From Amblyornis subalaris (Eukaryota; Chordata; Aves; Passeriformes; Ptilonorhynchidae), in the NCBI GenBank assembly GCA_018881555.1, contig JACAXG010000012.1:10884181-10948180 (forward strand): a DNA stretch of 64,000 bases, written 5' to 3'. Position 1 is the stretch's first letter. Each line of letters starts with the position of its first letter. The notes beneath the pieces were generated by a model, which did not search any database, had not been told where the DNA came from, and saw only the letters and a list, made by a program, of their open reading frames with translations. A program made the position numbers and the translations under genes. Positions 11,171-23,848 of this stretch are shown piece after piece.

Positions 11171-14100
11171 ACTGGCAGGGGACGCAGGCCGGAAATGGTG
11201 GTGGAGCTGATGAGTTTGCAGCTACTGTGACATTTCAGTTCCCACTGCTTTGAGATGAACTGGTAACTTGACCTGAGCATGGCACCTGTTCCTGTTTGCA
11301 TGGGCAGAGAGAGGTCCAGGTGTTGGAAACAGGTTCCCTCTTACAGGACACAACCCCCAGATTATTCTGGCAGACTAGAAAATATAAATATTTCTCATTT
11401 TAGCTTTGAAGAACAAAGAAGGGGTATTTGAAAAATAAATCTAACAGAATCTCAGTTGATTTGGATTTACTACAGGTCTGTACGGAGATTTACATAATTT
11501 TTTGAGAAAAAATTACTTTTGAAAGCCACGATTTATAACTCCAAGAACTGAATACAGATTGATTATTCAAATACAACTCAGTCAGAGAAGCAATTTGGTC
11601 AGAGGACAGAATTTTAAAATTGGACTTTTAAATTCAAATTTAAAGAAAGACTCTCAAAATCAACAACACTGGGTACTGTTACAGATATGTGATTAATATT
11701 TACATTAAAATATCATCCATTTTTCTTGCAGATTTGAGTTTGAGCCACTAGAGATAGAATACACTAAGCATAGAAATGTGAAATTTAGACCCGGGTCTAA
11801 ACTAAGATTAGATGTGTTTAGACCTGAGTTTTAATGTAATTCTTTACAGAAATAACATTCAGTTGAGAAGCTGTATATTGAATGCACCAGATTTTGATGA
11901 CATTTATGGTCACACAAGTTTCTGCATGACAAATATTTCAGGACTACAGGACCTGAGTGAACTCAGATATATGTCTATATGCAATGTGAAAATACTTCCC
12001 AAAATATTTCAAAGTTGCATTAGTTCATGAGCTTAAACAGAATCTTGTAGTCTGGAGTTCTGTCCACAGAATTTATCATTGGTTTACTCAGGAAAAGTTA
12101 AGGATCCACTTAGGGAGCACGGCACCTAATTTGAAAATATTAGTGAATCAGAATTACAGAATATACTTTTTATATGTTCATAAGGTTTTTTATTTCTGTA
12201 ATACCTTCTAAAAACTCAGATACTCTTTTACTTGCTGTTCAACAAATAATGCACTAGGTATTAAAACGTCTGTCACAAAATGCATTTAAATGACTGTATC
12301 CTATTTTTACCCTGAATTTAAATGACAGTCTTGCTAAAAAATACAGTGCTTAAAATAGCCACCTCAGTATTTTGCAGAATGCTGTCATCTGAAAAATGTT
12401 GATATGCTGTTTCTCTTCAATTAGAATTTAAAAAACCCCACAACATAAAACGACCCAAAATCCAGCACATTTTCACCAATGCCAAAAATGCCTTATGGAA
12501 GTCACTCTTTACAGAAGGAGGATAGAATTTGTAATTCTTACAGGAAATTCAAGTAATCTTTTCAACCCTACATCCAGAAGGCAGTGTAAAGATGGGAGAA
12601 GAAACACAGTCCGNTTCTGAACGATCTCAGAAAAAAAATACTTGCTTTCCACTTATCCTCTACTCCCAGTAATCTCCTACTCTGTGGTCCAAGTGCTTTG
12701 CCAGCTCCTCCTCAGACTTCCTTACGGCCAGTTGGCAACACATCTGTTATTATCATATCTATAAAAATAAGTTTTGCTCTTCGTTCCAAACAAAGATCAG
12801 GGCTCCATATCCTGTTTGTCCTCCAAAATGTGGCATGGAGTTTTTTTTCTACTTGTGATCTCACCCAGCTGCCTTCCCTCGGAACCCCTGTCATAAATTA
12901 GTAACCTGAAATCGTCCAAGGGTGAGGGTTTTACTGACTGATCAGGTGCTGAGGAGCAGCCCCTCTCTATCAGACCCCTTATGTGACTGCTGTCTTAACA
13001 CAGTACATAAACTGAGGCATTTTGTCTCTCTGCCACTTCCAGTAGGAAGAGATGCATGGAGATGGCACTGGGAGACACTAACAATATCTTTCCAGACACT
13101 GAGCCAGAGCAACAAAACCTCTTGCCTGTCTCCTAGACCTGTTACATAAAGAATAAAAATCACCAATTGAAAAAAAATTCACAACATAGAACTATTTTAA
13201 AATGCTAGTTCTAGTGTTTTAACTGTATTTTTATATTATGGACTGAAATAAGGAGTAAGAAACATTAAAAAAGTATTCATTTTAATAACTAAAAGTTCTG
13301 AGCTAAGTATTTATTTCTGAATTATAAGCAATGAATATGCTTATTCGTATATATATATGTGCAAAAATTAGATAGCAGATTAATCAAAACTCAGGAGAAT
13401 TAATGACCAATCCAGGATTAGTGACAAGGTGTTTCAATTACAAGTTACAATTGACAGGAGTTTTTATTAAGAGTAACTTTGAATACAAAAATGTCTTTAC
13501 TCCTGGCCTGAAGGCTCCCTCTATCTTTCACCTTATTTAAAAAAACATGTTAGTGCTGCTGTTTCTAGGTAGATTCGGGAAAAAAAAAGTAATTTTTTTT
13601 CTGCCTATACATTAACTGAAATGGTGGGGTTTTGCAGCTAACAATGGGTCTAAATATACAAAAGGTGCATGCAATAACAGAAGTGCACATGAGACAAATA
13701 GTAATAAAACAACCACCTTTGTGGGTCAGGCAATGAATGTATAATGCACTGTGTTGAAATTCCATTAAAACGGTGGCTTCACCAATTTTTTATTGATTTT
13801 AATTTTCAAATATTTTGTTTCTATATTAAAAATTAGTCTGATGACAGCATGATGTAAATTATTGCCTTCACAGAAATGCATAAAAATTCTCCAGGATTCA
13901 TCTGGAGAAAATGAGGTTAAGAGTAACAGCTTCTGTATCACATAATTTTTCCTTTTCATATTGTTGGAAACCATTATGCATGCTGCTGTGCCTTCTTTTG
14001 TATATTTGGCAACTCTTTCTTAGAGAAGATATTTCTCCTTGATGGGTGAGGAGATTCCTGTGAGAATCCATTTTTCGGACTGCCTCTCTTGGGTGCTATA

Positions 14101-17100
14101 TAGTGTAAAAACTTCTAAGATTCTCCAATGAAAGGCATATTGAAGACAACTATTGTTAATAGACAATGAGAATTGACTGTAAAGTTGAGTGAGACAGAAT
14201 TCTATTGGAAGGTGAAAAACCAACATACGCCACCTTTGCTTAATGGAATAAATGTATGGACAGTGATACATGATAGATGTCCAAATCACATCTGTTTATT
14301 GCCCTGCATTGATATTCCCCAGGGAGTAGCTAACTCTTACAAGATTCACACCACAGTAAGCCCCCTGCTATTTTGCTCTTACAGCCCAGCACAAAACACC
14401 TTCAGAACACAGGCACTATAGAAGGCACTGAGAAAAACCTAAATGTGCACGGGACAGATCTGTGTTCCCTTACTTCTCTGCATCTTGTTTCATAGGACAT
14501 TTCTGCACATGTTCAAAGCTTGTGCCTCTTCTTATCTGAATTATAGAGTGCGTGGTCGTCCTGAGCAGGACATTTGCCAAATTGATGATCTTAGGGGAAA
14601 TAATATGTAAGAAGAGTTCTGCTGGTAGAAGAGAGTTTAAAATATTCATAAGGCTATTGAAGAATGCCAAGCAAAAATTTCATGAGGATGAAGTGAAGTG
14701 TTCATTGGGAAAAGAGCCTGTACTGTTAAGCCAGCAGCTACAGTGAATAACATACAGGGGCTCCCACTACAGACCATGCTTTCTATATCTTGTCTCAAAA
14801 CAATCTGTACACTTTTGATATTCCCTAAAGGATTTTTGTCTGTATGGGGGTGGGCCTGAGTGAAATGAGCAAGCAATTTTGTGGATTGTCATTGTGTGGA
14901 AGACAAGTATAAGGCTGGAATAAGAGATTAATGCAGGGCATAGAAAAGTTTCCAGCAGAGACTTGCTTGGGTCACTCCCAAATCTCCACCTGCATAATAT
15001 CCACTTGAGGGAAAGGAAAGTAGAAAGAGAGATAACCAAGCTGGGGGTTGCTGGCAAGTGCAGATTCAGACTGTGCATGCCTCTATTTTCGACAGCAGTG
15101 ATAGCGAGGAGTGTCTCTTCAAAGGCATAGAGTGGGCAGAGGGCTTTTCAAGTACAAAAGTAACAGATGGAAGAAGTGGATTAAGATAGTGTTGATAGGG
15201 TAGTTAAGGGTAGCAAAGAGCAACAAATCTCCCTCGTCTGGATGGCAGGAGCCCAGTGACAGAAGAAGCTGGAAGGAGAACAGTGGGTTGCAAACTATGT
15301 TGGAGCTTGAGAGGCTTTCGGAAAAGCAGCAGCAGGAGGCAGAGGCATGCAGTCAAGTACATCAGAAGGGCCTAGATGCTTTTAAAGAACCTCACCTACA
15401 TCTGGTCAGCAAAAGACCCTGTTATGGCCATCAAAAAAGATAAACCTCAGCTGCACACTGGCTGAAACGATGCAGAGCTGCACGTAAATCAGAAAGTATA
15501 GAGAGCAGCACTGCTTGATCAGTAGGGATGTTTCCTTCCCTGTGGCCTTCTTGTCTGTCCTGAGCTTGGGAGAATGTCTTTGCAAACTGACACAAAGCAC
15601 AGGCAGCTCCTCCAGCTTTTCAGGCTCTCAAGATTCCCTATCCTGAAAGATGGTGGCCATTGAAAAGCTTTTAAATTCTGATTTTAGAGCAGATCAGCCC
15701 TTGAACTCCAATCAGGCTCCAAGTGAATTGCAAAAAGTCTTCCCAAACCTTTATTTTTGTGAGAAGAATTCAAATACCTTTCCATTGCAAAGCTGAAATT
15801 GCTTATTTTTCATTACAGACTGACAGATTTTTTCTGTTTTTGACATTAAGAATTTATCTCAATAATCTTATTTTTTTACCTTCAAGTTAGAAAAAGTCAT
15901 GAAACAACAGAAAAATAATCCCACTTCCAAGAAACACAGAAGGAGAGAGAAGGAAGTAATTTGTTTAGTTTTCATTCTGTTTGTCTTTTTTTCATCTTTG
16001 TGAATTTAAAATTTCAAGTATACAATAAGAAATCCTAGTTCTGCAGTTTCCTTGCAGGCAGGTTAATTCATCTGACATGTACACTANCAGAAGGTTAAAT
16101 CTTTGTCATCAAAACTGTGAGTTCTATGTGAGCAAGCTCCTCTTCCCATTGGACTTAATATTGCTTGGTGCAGGTACAGACCTTTCCTCTCAGGAGCAAT
16201 CTGAAGAGGAAATATTGCTAATTTAGAGAAAACCTGAAGATTGGAACAATAGCTTAAAAAAGATTAATCAAGAACACTAAATAGAAAAAGATATTTTAAT
16301 TTAGATATTAAATGAAGTCTAATTTAACTTTCATGTGTGGGGAATTACGAGTAGCTACTAGAAGAGTTTGCATTTTGGAGCATATAATCTCCAGAGACTG
16401 ATCAGAAGTATGGATTTCTTTCCCATGCTGACACAGACTATTCCAGCTCTTCAGATCAAAAATGTTGTGCAGAAGGAAAGCACCATTTGTAGCAATCATA
16501 AGAGTTAGAGATAAACTATATGCATAGTTTCTCAACTTCTGAGAGGGAAAAGTCAGAAGCATGGGTAACTGAGATGCTTTCACTCTTTTGCTACTAAATA
16601 AAGTATAAGGGATATATCTCTGCATAAAGCACCAGTTAAATGTCAGAACATACTCCTGCTTCAAAGCAGAGTTTCAAATGTGTGCAAAGGCTCCTTCTTA
16701 GCCTCTCTGCATGCCTTCTCTTTAGTAAGAAAATACAAGCGACACAGCTTTAAAATCAGAGTGAACCAGAGTCACCTGTGCATCCCAAAAGTCCTTCAAA
16801 TGGAGGGTTTATCAAAATCCTCACAAAGGTAGGGATTAAAACCACTGCACATACGATATTTGAGACAATGCTCATATTTGTCAGGTCACTGTGTCTGTAA
16901 CAGAGTTCACTTGAATGTGTCAAACATTCTCTGTGCCTACCAAGTGCATTGCTCTGCTCTGTGCAGTGAAACATTCCTTTGTCACAAAGGACTACAAATA
17001 TTGTGGTGGCAGAAGGCTCAGAACTATCACACAAATACCACCGATACCTTTTACACAGCTATTTTACTCTATCGAGTGCAAAGGCAAAGGGGCCAAGGAA

Positions 17101-17344
17101 GAGTATTTGAATTATATAACAGTAATTCTGAATAAAACAGGGTTTCTCTTGCAAGACCATGTTTGGTCTCTAATTAGTATGGAGACATTTTAGGGAAAAT
17201 GATATTGAGTGCCTGTTCTGAAAGAAAAAGAGAATGGGTACTAGCTTCATTTTTCCTTCGAAAGTACTTTTATCATACTTTTCTTGTAGCCATTTTTAGA
17301 TTATTGAATGAAAATGGGTCAATAGACATGACCTGGTAGGTTTG
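11171..17344. other. Intergenic DNA, no gene seen
   Basis: A long stretch without recognised genes or repeats apart from the 18-bp palindrome at 11784-11801. The part 14900-15650 is purine-rich and slightly GC-richer on the plus strand and matches no repeat I know. The frames of 103 codons (14767-15078, minus), 118 codons (16308-16664, minus) and 92 codons (16756-17034 minus and 16915-17193 plus) show no domain. Confidence 0.55.
11784..11801. repeat. Perfect 18-bp palindrome
   Basis: TTTAGACCCGGGTCTAAA is a perfect inverted repeat with no spacer, seen directly. The half-site TTTAGACC recurs in the same orientation at about 11818. It may be a chance palindrome, a dimer-protein site, or the remains of a transposon terminal repeat. 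Confidence 0.9.
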
Positions 17345-17815
17345 GTGGGCACTAATCCATACAACAGAATGGTCCAGCTGACCTGGCAGGCCATTAAGGG
17401 GACCATACACCCAACGAGTGCTGGAATGACAATCTTTTTGGAAATCACTGGTTGAGATTTGAAGTTGAATGCAAATGGGTATGGATAAAGAACAGATGAA
17501 GGTGCCTGGGGCAGTGGAAAAATTTTATCAGAGAATAGAGAATGGTTAAAGAATCCTATTCTACAGAACACCCTGAGTTGTGTCTGACATGAAACGCATC
17601 TCTCATATTTCCTTGTTGCAAGGAAGGACCACTGAGCTCGAGGAAAGGCAGATGGACAAATACAAGTGAAATCTGGGTTGATATCAATCCGTTCAGGGTT
17701 CATGGTTGAGCTGTGGTTCAATGGAAATTTTCCATGTCTTTTTAGCATTAGAAATATCAAAACCAATGATTCTTTTGGAAAAGGGAAAGACCAAAGATTC
17801 AGTCAGCTAATGAGA
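17345..17815 (+). pseudogene. Tentative relic of a retroviral envelope-like frame
   Basis: One plus-strand frame has about 150 codons with four in-frame stops. Near its start, at 17354-17386, it reads NPYNRMVQLTW. An 'NP...LTW' pattern of this kind is found at the start of the surface subunit in gammaretrovirus-like envelopes. The rest of the frame cannot be aligned by eye with confidence, and no polymerase, LTR, transmembrane subunit or polypurine tract was found around it. The opposite strand carries the longest open frame of the window (156 codons, 17296-17766), which has no recognisable domain and may be only the antisense shadow. The call rests on one short motif, so chance is a real alternative. 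Confidence 0.2.
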
Positions 17816-20257
17816 ATATAAACTGCTGAGATCAAAGTGTCAGTACAAGCAATTGGCCTGAAATATGGGGTCCTAATCACTGGAACTGATGGATAAGAAG
17901 AGAACCATTTCACATCTGACAAAGCAAAATGTAATTATTATAAAAGTGGTGATAGGGCAGGTAAATGACTTGCCCCCAAATTTAAAAAGTCAAACCTAGT
18001 TAATTTTATCTCAGCTAATAAAAACAGCAGCGATAAGACTGTTACAGATTGGTGAAAAATTAATGAAGTCTTTAATGAACTTTATGGCAAATTACATAAA
18101 TCAGACCTAACTTAATAAAAGCCCAGAAGATTTTTAGTAGTGATTAGATTTTTCAATTGCTGAATGATAAAGAAAATAATTCTACTAAAATCCTCTCTTC
18201 TCCACTGGAAGATTCTGAAAGACATTAAAGCAGAGGAAATAGTGCCAATTAATGATAGTTTCAACAGAGAGATCATTAAATAAGCTTAGAGTTGTATTTT
18301 TAAATGATCNTTTGCAGAGCTGACCAGAGTGTATTTTGAAACCCCCCCAAAACGAACAAAAAAGTCAATGTTTCTTTTTTGATGAACATGAGGAAAGAGC
18401 TGTGCATGCTGTGCAGACACATATGAAACAACATGTTTCACACAGTGAAGGTTTTTGCTGGAGTTGGGGTAAGTGATAAACAGCCTTTGCTTGTAATTGT
18501 TTCAAAAATTATTAAAAGAAAACCTAAAGAGTAACAAAAGACAAACTTAAACAGAGACAAGACAGATTCCAAGCGCCTTACTAAGATCACGGTTCCTCAT
18601 ACCAGTTATATAAGATAAATTTNCATTGCATGCTCAAGTGTTTAAATGTAGACATCTTTTAAATAGGCAGAAATTTCAACAGGAATATTTAGTAGTAGGC
18701 ATAGACAGCACTTGGGCCTGATTTCTATTACATGTCAATATAGCTGGAAACTTAAATTTCCTTCTTGCCTCTGAGATGTACTTGCAATTAAACCATCAAT
18801 AATCATATGTTGAAAATTTATTTCTGATTCAAAGGGTTGTCTAGGCCTCCCGTAGGGTTTTCTAATTTATGTTACTTATCAGGGATCGGCAAGGGAGAGA
18901 GGGGAAAGAAGGAAAAAGATTGTGCCTTGTCTCCTAAACTATGCCAAGAAGCCTTGAGCCAAATTAGTCACATGAGAATCACAAGCAAAGTCATTAAAGA
19001 GACTGGTTTATTTCTGAATTTGTCAAACTGGTGTAAAGAAATTGTCCTCCCTCTTTCTCAGAGTTGTGGAGTTGCATCAGAAANGATATTCCAATCAACT
19101 ATGTTGAGCCTATACAAATGGAGAAATCCATTATAGGAGTTAAAGATACCACAGGAGGGTGAATGAAGAACAGGATTTGTGGCTTCCAGCAAGATGGCAC
19201 TGAGGAACTGGCAGACCATCAGATAATTCGTAAATGCAAAATCCTTGTATTACTCTTTTATAAGAACACGCCCCCACCCCAATAAGTTCTGCCACTCTAT
19301 ACCCTCTACAGCACCAGAGATCCCCCTCAAACCTTCCATATTTCAAAAAGTAACACAATAAAGCTGTTCTCTGGCTACCTGGAGTCAGTCCATTGCAGAT
19401 AGGCCTAATGAAAACTTATTGAGTTACTCCATTCCTTGTCATTTGCTGGTTGTGGAATTCACTGAGCAAAAGTCAAACAAAATACCTTCCCACAGTATTC
19501 CCATCAGTTAATGAAAGTGCCACATAANAGTTGTCATCTTAATACTTTCTAAACAAAGATACCTTTTCACTTTTTTTCAGCTTGTTTCCAATTTCTCCTT
19601 TGAATAATAAAATAGAATTATGGGAAAATTCCTATTTGAACCCTGAATTGTGGCATGAAGACCTCACCCAGACTAGTCCTCAGTATTTTAATATAGCCCT
19701 ATAAAAAGACTTGTCCAGACACTGACAAGCATGAAGGCTGTTAAATAAAACTAGATAGATGAGTGTTCAGATGTTGAATTTTTTCTTAAACATTGACAAA
19801 TCATCCAGTACCCACATTGAAAAGCAAGATGACCTCTAAACACCAGGCATTTTGTGACATGAGACTGTACAGGGGTTACCATTCTGTTCAGATGCAACCA
19901 GAGCAATAAAATGCAGCAGAGCAATAAAGAAAAAATTTAATTTAATAGCATCTCCTCAGCAGGACAACTGGCCACTCAGCAAACATTTTTCTTTACACAA
20001 GGACACTTGTGAAATCACCGTTGAGCACCACTAAAGGAAAAGGGACCAGAGCAANGGTTCTGCTGTTTATACTTCACACTGTGAGCAGGAAAGTGAAAAG
20101 GGAGGCTCACTGCAGGCCTGGAGTGCGGAGCAGACTGAATATAAGTCAGTAAGGTCTTTCTCCTAAGACAGATTGTACAAAAGTGGTTTCTACCCCAGCC
20201 ACAGGAAGGAAGGAGGAAGAGTTTTCAAAGGAGCATTACTGTCTCTTGCACACAAGA
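17816..20257. other. Intergenic DNA, no gene seen
   Basis: AT-rich sequence without a recognisable gene. The part 18000-18300 is A-rich on plus and could be old transposon DNA, but no family was identified. Short C-run at about 18343-18350. Confidence 0.55.
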
Positions 20258-20442
20258 CTGTTGCCCTGGAAAGCTGTGATGTTTCCCATGGAGGTTCTCA
20301 CAAACCTGGATGTTTCCAAAATTCATCTGGATAAAGCCCCAAGTAACCTGGTCTTATCTGAGAGCTGACTGTGTTTTGAACAGGAGGCGTGATGAGAGAC
20401 CTCTGGAGGCCCACTCCAGTCTGAATTATCTGATGACTCCGA
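20258..20442 (+). mobile_element. CR1 LINE 3' end
   Basis: Successive blocks match the conserved 3' part of bird CR1 elements in the right order. They are ttgccctggaaagctgtg (20261-20278), catggaggttctcacaaacc (about 20287-20306), ggataaagcccc then aacctggtctta and gagagctgac (20329-20369), and ttttgaacaggagg (20374-20387). The last is the terminal gacctctggaggcccactcc followed by gtctgaattatctgatgact. The end corresponds to the CR1 terminal octamer region, which is related to ATTCTRTG. The copy is diverged by roughly a fifth or more by eye, so it is old. The 5' part is missing, as in nearly all CR1 copies because reverse transcription stops early. This is the most diagnostic feature for a bird or reptile genome. 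Confidence 0.85.
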
Positions 20443-23400
20443 GTGCAGCTGGAACCATCACTGTGCCCAGGCACAAATATGGAATTTTCCTTTAAGGCTT
20501 TCCTCATAGCTCTCATTTAAAAAGAAGTTCGAAAAATGTGCTCCAACTATTTGTATATAAATGAGTAACAATTTGTGATGAAAGTGTGCTCCATGCAAAA
20601 TTGTGCTGTAACCACGGCAACTTCCATTGAGACAGACATCCATTGTAAATCTATAAGGATCTCATTTAGAAAAGATTTAGTTGTACTATTCACCAATTTA
20701 TGAATATTCCAATCATGTAAAAAACACCCCAGTTTCTTACAGAACTGTTTTAAATAGTGCAGCTGTGTGATTAAGAATGCTATCAGAAGCATTTACATTG
20801 AACAGTTTTTAAATTTTATTTTATGATTCTTCTGCAACTTAGATATTTTGGAGATTAATTTGGAATCCTTTGCTATAAAGTCATTGCAGATTTATTTAGT
20901 CTGGCTTCTAATATTCCACCCTTCTTTGCCTGATTATATTTTTCACCTCTAGGCTACTGGGATGTGTCTTTCTTAAGATATCCAGCTTCTTGTGTGAGGG
21001 TAAAGTCACAAATAAAGAAAGGTTCACCCCTCTTAGTACTTTAGCTGTGAGCTCTCTTTAAAATCATCGGGCCTCTGTTGCCTCTCACCTAAGCAAAATG
21101 CTGAACCAATGTTTCCCCATTGTTTCTGTCCATCCTGCAACCTTTCTCAGTGGAATACTGGCCTTTATTTCTCAGTAACCTTTTGTAAATTCTCAGATGG
21201 TGGTCTTGTCTCTAAGGTATCAAACTCAGTGTTGAAATCTGGGATAGTTGTTTTGTGTCTTGCTGACAGGCTGATTTACCTACTTACAAGCACAATTTAG
21301 GATACACAGAAATATGCCCTTAGAGGAGAGATTAAAAATTTGCAGAGGACATCAAGGTTACAGTTTTTATTTATATATATATTTTACTGTTGGTTTACTA
21401 GTGCAGCCAAATGCAGAAAGAGAATGAATCATGAATCATCTAAGCTCTGTCTGCTTTTCTTAACACTAGAGCAGAACAAATCCCATTCAAGGTATATTTC
21501 TTTGCATGGGAGGGCATCGACCAGACATCAATAAAGTCGATATGTGCCAAATAGAATTTGAGAAATTCAGAGCAATTCAAATTCAGAGCTCCTCAAAAGA
21601 GCACAGCTCTGGGGACAAAATTGCACTGGTGATATTGGATAACAGAGCATATTCATGAAGCAAGTATGCATGCAAAATGGCTAAATATATTGGTAATGAT
21701 TTTAGTTTTATTGGGGCATGTCTTTTTGCTTGATACTGCTCTGATCCCATTTACTTGGGAGTTAAAATCAGCATCTACAGATGCCCAAGTGCCTCCTAAA
21801 AAACTCTACCTGATGATTAACTGCAAAGAAACGAGAGGCCTTGGGGAACCTCAGATTACATGCACCCAAGCTTGTACAGACCGCCTGTTTTTTGTACTGA
21901 CAGCAATGCTGCAGACTTTAGAGGCCAGTAATAACTTTACCTGGGAGAAAGAGACATACCTCCTAAAATGGCTTGTGAAAAAGTCAGCAAGCCCATTACT
22001 AAAGCCCATCTGAAGAGCCTGAAACAGACTTGGTCTGTAGCATAGGTGTGTTTCAATAAGTGAAATCTAATGTGCTCTTGAGAAAAAAAAAATACTTCCA
22101 CTCTCCTGATAAATTTGTCTAATGGAAAAATACTTAAACTCTTGAGACATGTTTAATTTTTCAGGACCTTTTATGAACAATGCCAAGCACACTAATGTAA
22201 TTACTCAGTTCTACAGTTTCCTTCTCAATGAGAGAAAAAAGAAATGCTGTTTGTACATATAGAACACTTCAGCCAAACTCCTTTTTCCATTACTCCAACT
22301 CTGATACACCCCAGTATTTATTAATGTCTTGACTGTTTTTTTAATCTCTTTACAAATCAGATCATTCTTAGGGAAGTTTCACTTTATCAGCAACATTGNA
22401 TCCTGCTGCACAGATAACATAGCTCATATGTTAACATCGCCTGTAGGTTACAATTCTGTTGGATACTTTCATGGAAAAGGAAGGAACGTCATCAATTTTG
22501 GAGGCAGCTGTTTTCTTCAGCTTGCCAGAGAGTTAAAAGCAATTAGTTGCATCTCATAAAAATGGCAATCTTTTACAGAGCAAACATTTGTCCTATTTTT
22601 TTATTTCTCTTCTATTTAGTACAGTGGTTCAGGACTGTGCTTTAGTATTCAAGATTTGACCTACACCTCATTTTTAAACTAAAACCAGTCTCCCCCACTG
22701 TGATCCCACTTTTATAAACAGTTCGCTCATTTTTGAAAGGCAGCAGTGTGCAACATGAGCATTTCTCTCACCCCACAAGTGCACATAGGAAGGGGAAGAT
22801 GTTTAAAAGTGTAACAGATGCACCCCAAGGAATGCTCAGCCCAGAGAATAAGTGATCCAAATGCACCTGTGGCTCTGGTTTCCATCAGGGTCTTATTAAG
22901 GCCTGGAGTCGTAAACTTTCAAAACTGTTTGGAAACCACACTTTGCCACCTTACAGGATTGATAGCCACACACTCAGAGCCCTTCCCACAGGACTTCTCC
23001 CTCACCTGGGGAACTGCCACTGAAACACAGGCTGGAGTTGGTCTTCCTTTCAAATATAATGACTNTGACATGCAGTAGTTATGAACTGAAATTTCTTTAT
23101 ATTCCCTAAAGTAGAATCTGAAGTCTCCAAGAGCAGCCATTCTTTCACAGAAACAAGAACTGTTTTGTTCTGACTGGTTCACAGCACTGACACACCTGGC
23201 TCTTCCTCATGGGAACCTCAACTTTGGCTTCTTTCACAGTATTAATAAAAGTCAGATCAAAAATATGTGGTTGTCCTTTTTTATGGAAAACAATGGTGCT
23301 GCTGGAGCTGGTTAACTCAGCACTAAAGCCCAAGGACAGGAATTATTCCCTGTGCTCTCCTTCTGTCACCTGCCAGCCCAAGGGAGTACAAAACTATCTT

Positions 23401-23833
23401 TGAAAAACAGTAGTTCTGAAATGTACTTTTAAAAGCCTCCCTCTGGTCAAGGCCTATCCATTCAGTTTGATTTTCACTTCCAGTTTCTCTGCATGAATAT
23501 ACTCGGATTTGAATATCAGCTTTTTGGTAGAGCACCAAATCACCATCAAGCTTCTCTATCTCATTTGGTGAGGGAGTGGAAGGAGCTGATCTGATTGCAC
23601 ACAAATTTCATGTGGCTGCTCATCTGAAGAATCCAAATAACTGCACCAGACAGCTGCACAAAATATTCATTTGGATAACTTATCTTGGCTATTGTCAGAG
23701 CCAGGTCAGGAGGAAAGCACAGCATACCCAAGCTTTCAAAGCCAGCACCTACAGCCAGTGGCACTATCACATGGGAATCTCAGGTTTGTTAATAGAAAAA
23801 TGAGACTGTATTTCTAGCCCTTAATTATGGACC

Positions 23834-23848
23834 AAAAAAAAAAAAAAA
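23834..23848 (+). repeat. A15 homopolymer
   Basis: Seen directly. No retroposed gene was recognised upstream and no target-site duplication was found by eye, so this is most simply a simple-sequence run. Confidence 0.85.

Noticed and set aside
12990..13060. 'aaactgaggca' resembling the MIR core
   Set aside because: Only 11 bases agree and neither flank continues the MIR consensus.
17945..17985. 'aggtaaatgacttgcccc' resembling the MIR core
   Set aside because: The match ends at once on both sides; the expected 'ggtcacacag' part is absent.
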